This document shows, one piece after another, positions 53,238 to 60,896 of a DNA stretch of 64,000 nt. The first letter of the stretch is position 1; every line of letters starts with the position of its first letter. Source of the stretch: Methylomicrobium lacus LW14 (GTDB taxonomy: Bacteria > Pseudomonadota > Gammaproteobacteria > Methylococcales > Methylomonadaceae); the NCBI RefSeq assembly GCF_000527095.1, contig NZ_AZUN01000001.1, positions 2,046,001-2,110,000 of the forward strand, read 5' to 3'. The notes below the pieces were generated by a model, which saw nothing but the letters and a program-made list of their open reading frames with translations, ran no database searches and had not been told where the DNA came from. A program made the translations under genes and the position numbers.

Positions 53238-54245
53238 TCAGACGGCCTCAGTCCTTATACTTTTTTCAATGACCTGCACTGCACAATGCCCTTCCGAGGT
53301 GCACGGCCTGCCGGTAAACACGGGTACGCCTTCGGCCTGTAGCGACACGATTTTCGGCATCTCGATCGGAATGATGTCGCCTATTTTCAAACGTAAGAGA
53401 TCGCCGACAGACAGGCTTTTTTCCGCCAGCACGCTGCTCACGGTGATACTCGCTTCCGTCACCTGATTGCGCAGCGCCGTGCGCCACTGCGGATCGGCAT
53501 CCTCGCCGTCATCGCCGGAAGCCTCCAGCAAGCCGCTGATCGCTTCGATCATTACATAAGGCAGCAGTAGCGTCAGATCGCCGCCGTTGCCTTCCAGGGT
53601 GATGTTGAGTGTAGCGGTCATCACATAGTCATCCCTGCCGGCGACAGCCGTATAATTCGGATGGGTTTCCGATTCCAAATAGTCAAAATCGACGGACAAC
53701 ACCGGCTCCCAGGCGTCCTTCAGGCCGTTAAAGACCCTGTCCAGAATTTTCCGGATCACCCGCATTTCGGTCCGGGTAAACTCGCGGCCTTGCGCTTGCG
53801 AGCCAAAGTGGCCGTTGCCGCCGAAGACATAGTCCACGACGGTAAACACCAGCAGGGGATCCATCACGATCAAGGCCCGCCCCCGCAACGGGGCCATCCG
53901 GACACTATTCAGGCTGACCGGGGAGCGCTGCCGGTCCATATAATCGGCATATTTTTGCAGTTGAATCCCGGAAACGACGACATCCGGAGCCCGCCCCAAC
54001 CACTGGAATAAAGACGTGCGTAAAGCGCCGGCAAAGCGGCCATGGATCATCTCCAGGGTCCGTATCTGTCCGCGCCGAACCCCTCTTTCCTGACTACTGA
54101 AATCATAGGGTTTGATCTCGTCCTGCAGGAGAAACTCCTGGCTTACGCTTGCAAAACCGCCGTCCTCCACGCTTTCCAGCAACCCCTCAATTTCTTCCTG
54201 CGAAAGCCAATCTGCTGTGCTCATAATGGATTTTGCTTGCCCCAT
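53238..54245 (-). CDS. fliM: Flagellar motor switch protein FliM
   Basis: 335 residues (328 from the alternative ATG at 54224). It has the CheY-P-binding N-terminal segment (DWLSQEEIEGLLES), the CheC-like middle domain with the FGGNGHFG loop and FTRTEMRVIRKILDRVF, and the SpoA C-terminus (LLRLKIGDIIPIEMPKIVSL). It would respond to chemotaxis signalling. First gene of fliM-fliN-fliO-fliG; no fliP/Q/R, flhA/B, fliF or mot genes in the window. Confidence 0.94.
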   Translation of the reverse strand: MGQAKSIMSTADWLSQEEIEGLLESVEDGGFASVSQEFLLQDEIKPYDFSSQERGVRRGQIRTLEMIHGRFAGALRTSLFQWLGRAPDVVVSGIQLQKYADYMDRQRSPVSLNSVRMAPLRGRALIVMDPLLVFTVVDYVFGGNGHFGSQAQGREFTRTEMRVIRKILDRVFNGLKDAWEPVLSVDFDYLESETHPNYTAVAGRDDYVMTATLNITLEGNGGDLTLLLPYVMIEAISGLLEASGDDGEDADPQWRTALRNQVTEASITVSSVLAEKSLSVGDLLRLKIGDIIPIEMPKIVSLQAEGVPVFTGRPCTSEGHCAVQVIEKSIRTEAV

Positions 54246-54674
54246 GAATTAAAAAGCCCTGCGTTGACCTGAAAGCTAAGTTTAAAAAATATAGTTCAAG
54301 TATAGACACTGACTTCGGAAAGCGACGGAAACGCGGCATCGAGCACAAATTGGCAATGCCGGGTTGACAACATAGGGTGAACTGAGCGGAGCCGAAGCCA
54401 ACGGCAAAAATATCTACTCAGGATTCTGCTAATAATAACGTCCCTATACCATGCTGGTTCCCAACGTCAACGTTGGGAACCCATCTTGCCAAGCTCTAGC
54501 TTGGCAAGATGGGAAGCTGGAGCTTCCCTGACCGCATTCCCAAGCTGGAGCTTGGGAATGCGCGCGGAGCGCAACTGGCCGCGTTAGCCTATGGCAATAA
54601 CGTAGATCATGAGCGTAATAACGGAAGTTATTTTTTATCAAATCCTTAAGAAAACTCTGATGGACAAGATCATT
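54246..54674. other. Intergenic region with hairpin array, promoter side of fliM
   Basis: About 430 bp. The fliM promoter should lie at the left edge reading leftward; no clear sigma-28 or sigma-54 consensus was recognised. The main content is the palindrome array at 54457-54561. Confidence 0.5.
54457..54561. repeat. Array of four consecutive palindromes
   Basis: Four near-perfect hairpins within 105 bp. Stems: GTTCCCAACG/CGTTGGGAAC (54457-54480, 10 bp); CCATCTTGCCAAGCT (54481-54495) with its complement at 54498-54512 (15 bp, 2-nt loop); GGGAAGCT/AGCTTCCC (54511-54528); GCATTCCCAAGCT/AGCTTGGGAATGC (54534-54561, 13 bp). The shared core CCAAGCT-GG-AGCTTGG suggests one repeat family, related to 8588-8658. 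REP/BIME-like. Confidence 0.75.
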
Positions 54675-55148
54675 TTATGGCTGCTCAAAAATTTCAGACA
54701 TCGTGAGATTTGTGCTAATGAATTTGCTCAACTGATCCTTGGCGCCCCTAAATGCTGTGAAATCTTCTTCTGGAAGTCCAATAATGTTGGATTCCTCATG
54801 AACGAGCTCCCTAAGAAATCTGATTTGAGACTTTACAAGATCCCGTGGATGACTCATGGCGGCGATCCGGTCTGAGCCCATAGCATAATTGTTCAATCGA
54901 TCAGCGAGTTCTTGATCAAAGATTTTCAATGTGGGGTGTAAGTTCTTGAGCGTTGAAATCATGCCATCGATAGCAAAGGCAAAATTAGCAAAATTCTGCT
55001 CATTTTGGTCATTCTCAAAATACTGAAAAGCGATATGGCAGTTGGACATAGCCCCATAAAGAGTATTAATAGCTTTCGCTAAATGATGTTTTGGAGTCAG
55101 GCTTTCGTGCCATTTTGTTTCGACGATATCAATCAATTTGGCCCACAT
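54675..55148 (-). CDS. Hypothetical helical protein
   Basis: 157 residues, no TM or signal. Preceded by a strong ribosome binding site (AGGAGGTAAT), and AT-rich codon use unlike the conserved genes. Largely alpha-helical by eye (LAKAINTLYGAMSNCHIAFQ, DLVKSQIRFLRELVHEES). No family recognised. Its position in a patchy region suggests an accessory gene. Confidence 0.6.
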   Translation of the reverse strand: MWAKLIDIVETKWHESLTPKHHLAKAINTLYGAMSNCHIAFQYFENDQNEQNFANFAFAIDGMISTLKNLHPTLKIFDQELADRLNNYAMGSDRIAAMSHPRDLVKSQIRFLRELVHEESNIIGLPEEDFTAFRGAKDQLSKFISTNLTMSEIFEQP

Positions 55149-55458
55149 ATTACCTCCTACAAGGTAGCGAATAATCAGCTAACGTCATCAGAGTGGCTCC
55201 CTTTATGCATTCCATCTCATTGGGCTTTCTCCGGCACGCGGAAAAGCATCTTGAATCGCGTGCCAAGTTATGAGCCCCAAAGAGAAGCTGGGAGTATTTG
55301 CAGGCCCGGCGAGACAAGCCATGAGGATTGTCTCGCCAAATCCGCAGTTTACGTCATGGTTTTAACCAAGCCATTCGAAAGAGTCATCCTTGTAAATCCG
55401 GCGCAAAACGGTAAAATCCGAATTCCACGGTAAAGTTTGTTTTTATCCGATTTCCGCT
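55149..55458. other. Intergenic region with one hairpin
   Basis: About 310 bp with no supported gene. Contains a 9-bp hairpin GGCGAGACA/TGTCTCGCC (55308-55316, 55329-55337) without a T-run. The fae 3' end is at the right border. Confidence 0.45.
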
Positions 55459-55977
55459 TTAATCGTGTGCTGCGAGCGGGTGATGCATCACGTCTTCTTG
55501 GGAAATCACTTCGACAGGCGTCGGTTTTCCTTCGACAGCGCGTTTGATCGCCAGCTTTGTGGCTTCATAGTTCCAGTCCTGGATTTTATTATTGTCCTGG
55601 GCATCCCAGTGAATATAGATACCCACGCAGATAAATATATCGTCAGCTTCTTCTATCGGTATTACTCCCTCTTTGACGCTATCGACCACAGCCTTGGCCA
55701 CGCCGCGTTCTGCAGGTCCGAACATTTGGTTTACCTGCTTCTCGTTTTTTATTTCAACTTTGTTGAACAGTAAAGTATTGGGCTTAGCCATAAGATTGGG
55801 CGCGACCAACGCCAGTAAGGCATTATCGCCCCGTTTCTGATTAGTCAGCGTATTACAAAATGCAATTTCCGCGGCGCTGCCGCGCGGCCCCATCACCAAA
55901 TCAACGTGAGCCATTTCATTACCTTCGCCGACCAGAGCTTCGCCCACCATTACTTTATCGATTTTTGGCATTTTCAT
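55459..55977 (-). CDS. fae: Formaldehyde-activating enzyme
   Basis: 172 residues from ATG 55977, which has CAGGAGAAA about 7 nt upstream and gives the standard N-terminus MKMPKIDKVMVGEALVGEGN. Condenses formaldehyde with tetrahydromethanopterin to methylene-H4MPT, the entry of the H4MPT-dependent formaldehyde oxidation route. Family blocks: EMAHVDLVMGPRGSAAEIAF, LLALVAPNLMAKPNTLLFNK, QMFGPAERGVAKAVVDSV and IYIHWDAQDNNKI. Monocistronic here; no other H4MPT gene is in the window. Confidence 0.97.
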   Translation of the reverse strand: MKMPKIDKVMVGEALVGEGNEMAHVDLVMGPRGSAAEIAFCNTLTNQKRGDNALLALVAPNLMAKPNTLLFNKVEIKNEKQVNQMFGPAERGVAKAVVDSVKEGVIPIEEADDIFICVGIYIHWDAQDNNKIQDWNYEATKLAIKRAVEGKPTPVEVISQEDVMHHPLAAHD

Positions 55978-56119
55978 GTTGGTTTCTCCTGTAAAAAACC
56001 TCAAATCAAAAGACAAACGCCTGACTTAATAATTCCCTTCCCTAGAAAATTCAGGCCCGATTGTGAACTTAATTGAAACGATTCTCATCGAAAATCTGTT
56101 AATAACTTCATTTATTTAT

Positions 56120-56259
56120 CCTGAATCCGTGCTCTGATTTCATATTTACAATGAATTTCAAATAGTTAGACTCCAATTGAGAATCATTTTGGGTGAATGC
56201 AATTTGCGTCTATCCATCTGTTGTACAAAGAATTTTCATAAAGTGAGCACGGATTCAGG
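56120..56259. mobile_element. Small MITE-like element with 15-bp terminal inverted repeats
   Basis: Perfect 15-bp inverted repeats CCTGAATCCGTGCTC (56120-56134) and GAGCACGGATTCAGG (56245-56259) enclose 110 bp of AT-rich non-coding DNA. Both ends are flanked by TAT (56117-56119 and 56260-56262), a possible 3-bp target duplication. It is too small to encode a transposase. Which transposase could mobilise it is unknown; the IS630 copy 290 bp to the right has different ends. Confidence 0.6.
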
Positions 56260-56280
56260 TATCTATGCCGCGAAAAACTC

Positions 56281-56544
56281 ATGAATAATACACCTAAACT
56301 CATACTTGGCATATTGTCTTTGTTTTTTTGGTTTTCATCATTCTTTGTTTGGAAATACTTTGATACCAACAGGACTACAATAGCACAACCTGAAAGTGGG
56401 AGAGTCTATCCTTTAAACACACACGGCTCAATTGTATATCTTACTTCTGGAGAACACTACTTTCTGTACGCTCTAATTGTGTTTGGCATAGTATTTTTCT
56501 TGTTAGCTATTGTTTTTCATTTAATTGGAGGTAATCATCTGTAG
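56281..56544 (+). CDS. Small two-TM membrane protein
   Basis: 87 residues: TM1 LILGILSLFFWFSSFFVWKY, a periplasmic loop (IAQPESGRVYPLNTHG), TM2 LYALIVFGIVFFLLAIVFHL. AT-rich. No family recognised. The stop at 56542-56544 sits 2 bp before the inserted IS630 element, so the original gene could have ended differently. Confidence 0.5.
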   Translation: MNNTPKLILGILSLFFWFSSFFVWKYFDTNRTTIAQPESGRVYPLNTHGSIVYLTSGEHYFLYALIVFGIVFFLLAIVFHLIGGNHL

Positions 56545-56546
56545 TA

Positions 56547-57585
56547 AGTAGATATGCATAGATAACCAGGAAAAATGAGCCTGTATGATAGCTGGTTTTC
56601 GAGGGGTAAATGAAGTTTGTGAAGGGAGTGAGCGAAGCGGAAAGGCGTACGTTGCTGGATGCTTCCCGCTACGCACCGTGGCCGCGTTTCAGGCAGCGGG
56701 CGCATGCGGTTCTATTGAGTGGTAAGCACTACAGTTTAGCCCAGTTGTCGGACATATTTGCTGTAGATCGGGATACGGTGTCGGGATGGCTGAGGGCATG
56801 GGAGCAGCACGGTTTGCTAGGCCTTCGCGACCAAGACCACCCTGGGCGACCCCGCAAGGGGACGGAGGGCGACCGTGAATGGCTGTTCGAGGCGATCCAA
56901 GACGCGCCTCACCAACTTCGGGAATTGTGCGAGCAATTCCAGGAGCGGACGGCGTGTACCCTCTCACAGGACACGGTTCGACGCTGGTTGAAAGAAAAAG
57001 GCTGGAGGTGGAAGCGCTGCCGCCGCAGCCTGAAGGAAAGCGGATATTGACTGCCTTCCATGAGCACGAAGCGGCGGGAGATCTTGATGTGTTCTACCTT
57101 GATGAAAGCGGTTTTAGTTCCCGTTCCTGCGTGCCTTACGCCTGGCAACCCAAGGGCGAAACCTTGCGCCTACCCGCCAATGTGTCGGGCCGGACAAATG
57201 TCATCGGTTTCCTGAACCGGAACAATGAAGCCTATTTCCACACGGTGGACGGCTCGGTCACACACAAGGAGATCATGGAGGCGATGAACGTTTCCGTCCG
57301 CTTGCGCAGCCCTGAAAAGTTGACCATCGTCGTCATGGACAACGCTTCGGTGCATCGCAAAGCTGTGGAGGAGGCCAGCGGGGAGTGGTTGGGGTTTCGT
57401 GTCTGGACCTGGTTCCTCCCGACTTATTCGCCTGAACTGAATCCAATCGAGATATTATGGAAGAAAATCAAATACGAGTGGTTGCCCTGGGCCGCCTACC
57501 ATTGTTTTGAAACGATGCGCTCTGCGTTAGGCGAAATTTTCGAAAATTTGGGTGGCAAATACCGGGTTAATTTTGCATAGGTACT
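56547..57585 (+). mobile_element. IS630-family insertion sequence
   Basis: About 1,039 bp. Imperfect terminal inverted repeats AGTAGATATGCATAGATAACC (left, 56547 onward) and the complement of the right end (AGTACCTATGCAAAATTAACC). Both ends are flanked by TA (56545-56546 and 57586-57587), the target duplication expected for IS630/Tc1-type elements. Encodes one transposase in two frames. Confidence 0.82.
56610..57580 (+). CDS. IS630-family transposase, -1 frameshift between two frames
   Basis: The first frame (56610-57050) is the helix-turn-helix part: LAQLSDIFAVDRDTVSGWLR, then TVRRWLKEKGWRWKRCRRSL. The second frame (ends 57580) carries the DDE domain: VFYLDESGF, IVVMDNASVH and FLPTYSPELNPIEILWKKIK, giving the D, D and E residues. 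Reading back one base near 57037 joins SLKE directly to KRILTAFHEHE, restoring a normal IS630 protein. This could be programmed -1 frameshifting or a recent mutation. Confidence 0.82.
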
Positions 57586-57900
57586 TATTGCGTCACATGG
57601 CGTGAGAACTCCGGATGCTTTTTGGAAAGTTATTGCCGAGGAGAGGCGCAGAATGAACGCGCGATTGCGCGGATTATGCAAAGCACGATAAGCCGGCTTC
57701 ATCATGGTTGGTGCCTGGCGGGTGCAATAAAAGTTAGGAACACAGGAGTCTCGGATTTAGTTTCGGTGGAATGCGAGATTTGTGTTCAATTTTGGATTTT
57801 GAACTTAACGTCGTTTGTTTTCTCATAGGAATAGGTATTTTTTTCATTTTGGAAAAACCGGTATCATTTTGTTAAGAATGGATAAAGAGAGGCATGCGCC
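57586..57900. other. Intergenic region right of the IS630 element
   Basis: About 315 bp. A short open stretch (57600-57690) reads RTPDAFWKVIAEERRR, which may be a fragment of a lost gene. The rest is the probable promoter region for the GDCCVxC gene. Confidence 0.4.
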
Positions 57901-58188
57901 ATGTGTTCAAAACTTACCGAGGCTGCCAGCGTTCTTTCTGATAACAGTGTTATTCTGGAATCGACGATAACCTGTCCAGAGTGTGGGTATGCCGAACCAG
58001 AGATCATGCCTACTGATGCCTGCTTGTTTTTTTATCAATGCATGTCCTGCAAAACCCTGCTTAAGCCCAAGTCGGGCGATTGTTGTGTTTTCTGTTCCTA
58101 TGGGTCTGTGACATGCCCACCCATGCAGCAGGGAAAGGTCTGCATTGAAGCCAAGGGTGAGGATAAACTGGTAATACAGAGTAAATAG
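57901..58188 (+). CDS. GDCCVxC-domain small cysteine-rich protein
   Basis: 95 residues. Conserved ILESTITCPECGYAE, MPTDACLFFYQCMSCKTLLK and the signature GDCCVFCSYGSVTCPP. Nine cysteines in CxxC-type pairs imply metal or zinc binding. This family often sits with heavy-metal or redox genes. GAGAGG is 9 nt upstream. Followed 69 bp later by the SmbP-like gene. Confidence 0.85.
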   Translation: MCSKLTEAASVLSDNSVILESTITCPECGYAEPEIMPTDACLFFYQCMSCKTLLKPKSGDCCVFCSYGSVTCPPMQQGKVCIEAKGEDKLVIQSK

Positions 58189-58257
58189 TCTCCTGATCCC
58201 TGGCGAATTTTCGCAAGTCAGGATTATCCGTCAATAAAAAACACATGAGAGGGCACT

Positions 58258-58602
58258 ATGAAAAAAATAGCATTAATAAGCGCGATTTTATTGAGTTTTC
58301 TAAGTTTTTCGGCCTTTGCTGAAGAGCATGCCGATGCGGCTTTGAATCATACCAAAATGGCGATTGAGCAGGGAAAAGCCGGGCATGGCCCGGTTTTGGT
58401 AGAACATGCCACTGAAGCATTAAAACATGCGAATGCGGCGGCCGGAGTCGCAACGGGTGAATCCAAGACGCATATGGACGCCGCCGTTAAATCACTGGAG
58501 TCGGCGATAGAGCACGGTAAAATGCAAGGTGCGGAACATGTAGATGCCGCTACAAAAGCCGCCGAAGAAGCTGAGGAACATATCAAGGCCGGCAATAAAT
58601 AA
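58258..58602 (+). CDS. smbP: SmbP-like small periplasmic metal-binding protein
   Basis: 114 residues with a signal peptide (MKKIALISAILLSFLSFSAFA). The mature protein is built of helical repeats with regularly spaced histidines and acidic residues (EEHADAALNHTKMAIEQGKA, HGPVLVEHATEALKHANAAA, HMDAAVKSLESAIEHGKMQG), as in SmbP of ammonia oxidisers, which binds copper and other divalent metals. Probably buffers metals. Ends at a good terminator. Confidence 0.85.
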   Translation: MKKIALISAILLSFLSFSAFAEEHADAALNHTKMAIEQGKAGHGPVLVEHATEALKHANAAAGVATGESKTHMDAAVKSLESAIEHGKMQGAEHVDAATKAAEEAEEHIKAGNK

Positions 58603-58615
58603 TTTTTAACCCAAT

Positions 58616-58647
58616 ACAAACGGACGGGGTTCTCTTCGTCCGTTTGT
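58616..58647 (+). terminator. Hairpin terminator of the smbP-like gene
   Basis: 11-bp perfect stem ACAAACGGACG (58616-58626) / CGTCCGTTTGT (58637-58647), 10-nt loop. It lies 14 bp after the stop; the T-run is weak. Confidence 0.7.
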
Positions 58648-58705
58648 TACCTGTTATTTACGCATGCAGGAACTTGGCTAAAAAAAGCCCGAAAAGGTGG
58701 CCGCA

Positions 58706-58837
58706 ATGTTGAGGATGGTGTTTGAAATCGTGATGGCGTTGGCTGTCGTACTCACTATTGTGATGATCACAAAGCTTGGCGCGCTGCAAAATAATGCGAA
58801 CAGCGATGACGAGAATGAGGATGATAATAGCCCATAG
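58706..58837 (+). CDS. 43-residue single-TM small protein with acidic tail
   Basis: Starts MLRMVFEIVMALAVVLTIVM, one TM, then an acidic tail NSDDENEDDNSP. AGGTGG precedes the ATG by 5 nt. 39 bp before the next gene. No family recognised; plausibility rests on the signal and the TM. Confidence 0.4.
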   Translation: MLRMVFEIVMALAVVLTIVMITKLGALQNNANSDDENEDDNSP

Positions 58838-58876
58838 AACTGTAGGCATGCCTAAGCCAAGTCCGGGAGGTGTGCT

Positions 58877-59263
58877 ATGAAGGTGGAGACGTTGCAGGCG
58901 GCTGTGGATCTGGCCAGAAGTTTGAAACATGTCTTCGTGGCTACGACCGACTCCGAGGGAATGCCCCATGTCGCGGCCGCTGCGAAGGTCGTGCTGGCGT
59001 CCGAGAACCAACTGGCTGTGCAGGAATGGTTCTGCCCGGGCACGGTGCGGAACGTGAGCGAGAATCCATCCGTCGCCATCGTGGTCTGGGATGCCGAAAA
59101 CGACAAGGGCTATCAGTTGCTAGGGGTGACTGAGAATGTCAAGGAATTGGCCGTGCTCAACGGCTATGCGCCGGGAATTGACGATGAAACCCAGCTACCG
59201 CAGGTCGAGCGACAGCTGTATGCTGATCAGGATGGTCGAGAAGCTGGGCGCCTTCCCGTATAA
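58877..59263 (+). CDS. Pyridoxamine 5'-phosphate oxidase-like flavin-binding protein
   Basis: 128 residues. PNPOx-like split barrel: LARSLKHVFVATTDSEGMPHVAAAA, VQEWFCPGTVRNVSENPSVAIVVW, GYQLLGVTENV. GGGAGG lies upstream of the ATG. Near 59220 the frame changes relative to relatives: after QVERQLY the present frame reads ADQDGREAGRLPV and stops, while the +1 frame reads LIRMVEKLGAFPYK, closer to the family's end. The C-terminus may therefore be frameshifted. Exact substrate unknown. Confidence 0.72.
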   Translation: MKVETLQAAVDLARSLKHVFVATTDSEGMPHVAAAAKVVLASENQLAVQEWFCPGTVRNVSENPSVAIVVWDAENDKGYQLLGVTENVKELAVLNGYAPGIDDETQLPQVERQLYADQDGREAGRLPV

Positions 59264-59365
59264 GGGGTTGACTTGCGGGCTTAGCAGGCCGGAAACGGCC
59301 TCTGTGTGCCGGAAGTTTGAATATCCCGTTACGCCCGCGGGTTTAAAAAATGTTTCCGCCGGTGA

Positions 59366-60568
59366 TTATGAAGCCTTGAATCTCGCCGCTTCTTCGGAGC
59401 CTTTGGTAACGTTGCCTTTGCTGTAGGAATGCTCTCCTGTGCCGGCGAGTTTGCCGCCCTCGACGATCAGATATTCATTACGAATCGGGCGGCCTTCAAA
59501 CCAGCATTCCAGGACTTCCCGAACGCCCGCAGCATAACGCGCTTGCGCCGATAAACTGGTTCCCGAGACATGCGGCGTCATCCCGTGATGCGGCATGGTC
59601 CGCCACGGATGATCCTGCGGCGCAGGTTGCGGAAACCAGACGTCCCCCGCATAGCCGGCCAATTGACCACTTTCAAGAGCGCGGGCAATTGCATCGCGGT
59701 CGCAAATCTTGCCGCGAGCGGTGTTGATCAGATACGCACCGCGTTTCATCTTGCCGATCAGCTTATCGTCGAACATGTGTTCGGTTTCCGGATGCAGTGG
59801 ACAGTTAATCGTAACCACATCGCATACGCGAATCAGCGACTCAACATCGGGATGATAAGTGACGTTCAGTTCTTTTTCGACTTCCGCAGGCAATCTGTGC
59901 CGGTCGGTATAATGCAGTTTGACATCAAACGGTTTTAATCTCCTGAGCACTCCCAGACCGATGCGTCCGGCAGCGATAGTGCCCACTTCCATGCCTTCGA
60001 GGTCATAAGACCGCGAGACGCAATCGGCGATATTCCATCCGCCTTTTATCACCCATTGATAGGACGGGATGTAATTACGTACCAAACTCAGTATCATCAT
60101 GACGACATGCTCGGCCACGCTGATGCTGTTACAGTAGGTAATTTCCGCAACGGTAATGCCCCGATCGATTGCGGCCTGCAAATCGACATGGTCGGAACCG
60201 ATGCCGGCGGTCAGCGCCAATTTTAGCTTGGGCGCTTTGGCCATTCTTTCGGCGGTCAGATAGGCTGGCCAAAAGGGTTGGGAAATGACGATTTCGGCAT
60301 CGTGCAGCTCTTTTTCAAATACGCTGTTCGGACCGTCCTTGTCGGAAGTCACGACCAATGTATGTCCGAGATCTTCAAGAAATTTTCTCAACCCCAGTTC
60401 GCCGGAGACGCTTCCCAGAAGATCGCCGGGTTTAAAATCGATGGCCTCAGGCGTGGGAGTCGTCTGGCCGTCGGGATAAACGGTCAGCTTTGGAATGGAA
60501 TCGCGCGGATAGGATTTCGGATAGCCGTCGATAGGATCGTCATACAGGACACAAATTATTTTTGCCAT
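59366..60568 (-). CDS. fdh: NAD-dependent formate dehydrogenase
   Basis: 400 residues from ATG 60568 (MAKIICVLYDDPIDGYPKSY), with GGAGGA 5 nt upstream. D-2-hydroxyacid dehydrogenase superfamily, oxidising formate to CO2 with NAD. Visible: substrate-binding TYCNSISVAEHVVMM, Rossmann loop IAAGRIGLGVL, Asp after beta2 (YTDRHRLP) specifying NAD, CPLHPETEHMFD, the NTARGKICDRDA block and catalytic His in TPHVSGTSLSAQARYA. It is the metal-independent single-subunit type. In methylotrophs it supplies NADH. Confidence 0.95.
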   Translation of the reverse strand: MAKIICVLYDDPIDGYPKSYPRDSIPKLTVYPDGQTTPTPEAIDFKPGDLLGSVSGELGLRKFLEDLGHTLVVTSDKDGPNSVFEKELHDAEIVISQPFWPAYLTAERMAKAPKLKLALTAGIGSDHVDLQAAIDRGITVAEITYCNSISVAEHVVMMILSLVRNYIPSYQWVIKGGWNIADCVSRSYDLEGMEVGTIAAGRIGLGVLRRLKPFDVKLHYTDRHRLPAEVEKELNVTYHPDVESLIRVCDVVTINCPLHPETEHMFDDKLIGKMKRGAYLINTARGKICDRDAIARALESGQLAGYAGDVWFPQPAPQDHPWRTMPHHGMTPHVSGTSLSAQARYAAGVREVLECWFEGRPIRNEYLIVEGGKLAGTGEHSYSKGNVTKGSEEAARFKAS

Positions 60569-60896
60569 GTTGTCCTCCTTTGCTAATTGATAGGTAGTCA
60601 AATAATGGAATTATTGGCTGTTCTTTCTTCCTTCAGTGGATTGCTGTTATCTTAAATAAAATGTTGAATCGTATTGATTCTTCCTAATTATTACCTTGAC
60701 AGATAGTTGGACTGAAATTAACTGGAATCTATCCCCAACAGGTATTGAATCTTTCTTGCGCTAGGAGCTTAGCGCAGTTTCGCGCACGCAAACCCACATT
60801 TTTCAAGGTGACGGCGGAACGCATTAAGAGCGGGATGCTATTTTTTCGCTCGAAGAAAACTTTGTAACTGCCCCCTCTGTCAGAATAGTTGTCGCC
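60569..60896. other. Intergenic region upstream of formate dehydrogenase
   Basis: About 330 bp holding the fdh promoter region; no gene or known motif recognised. Confidence 0.4.

Noticed and set aside
54457..54561. Hairpin array considered as a CRISPR remnant
   Set aside because: Units differ in length and sequence, there are no equal spacers and no cas genes in the window.
57600..57690. Short frame reading RTPDAFWKVIAEERRR to the right of IS630
   Set aside because: Looks like the end of a lost gene, but no start or matching N-terminal part exists on the other side of the element; not enough to name.
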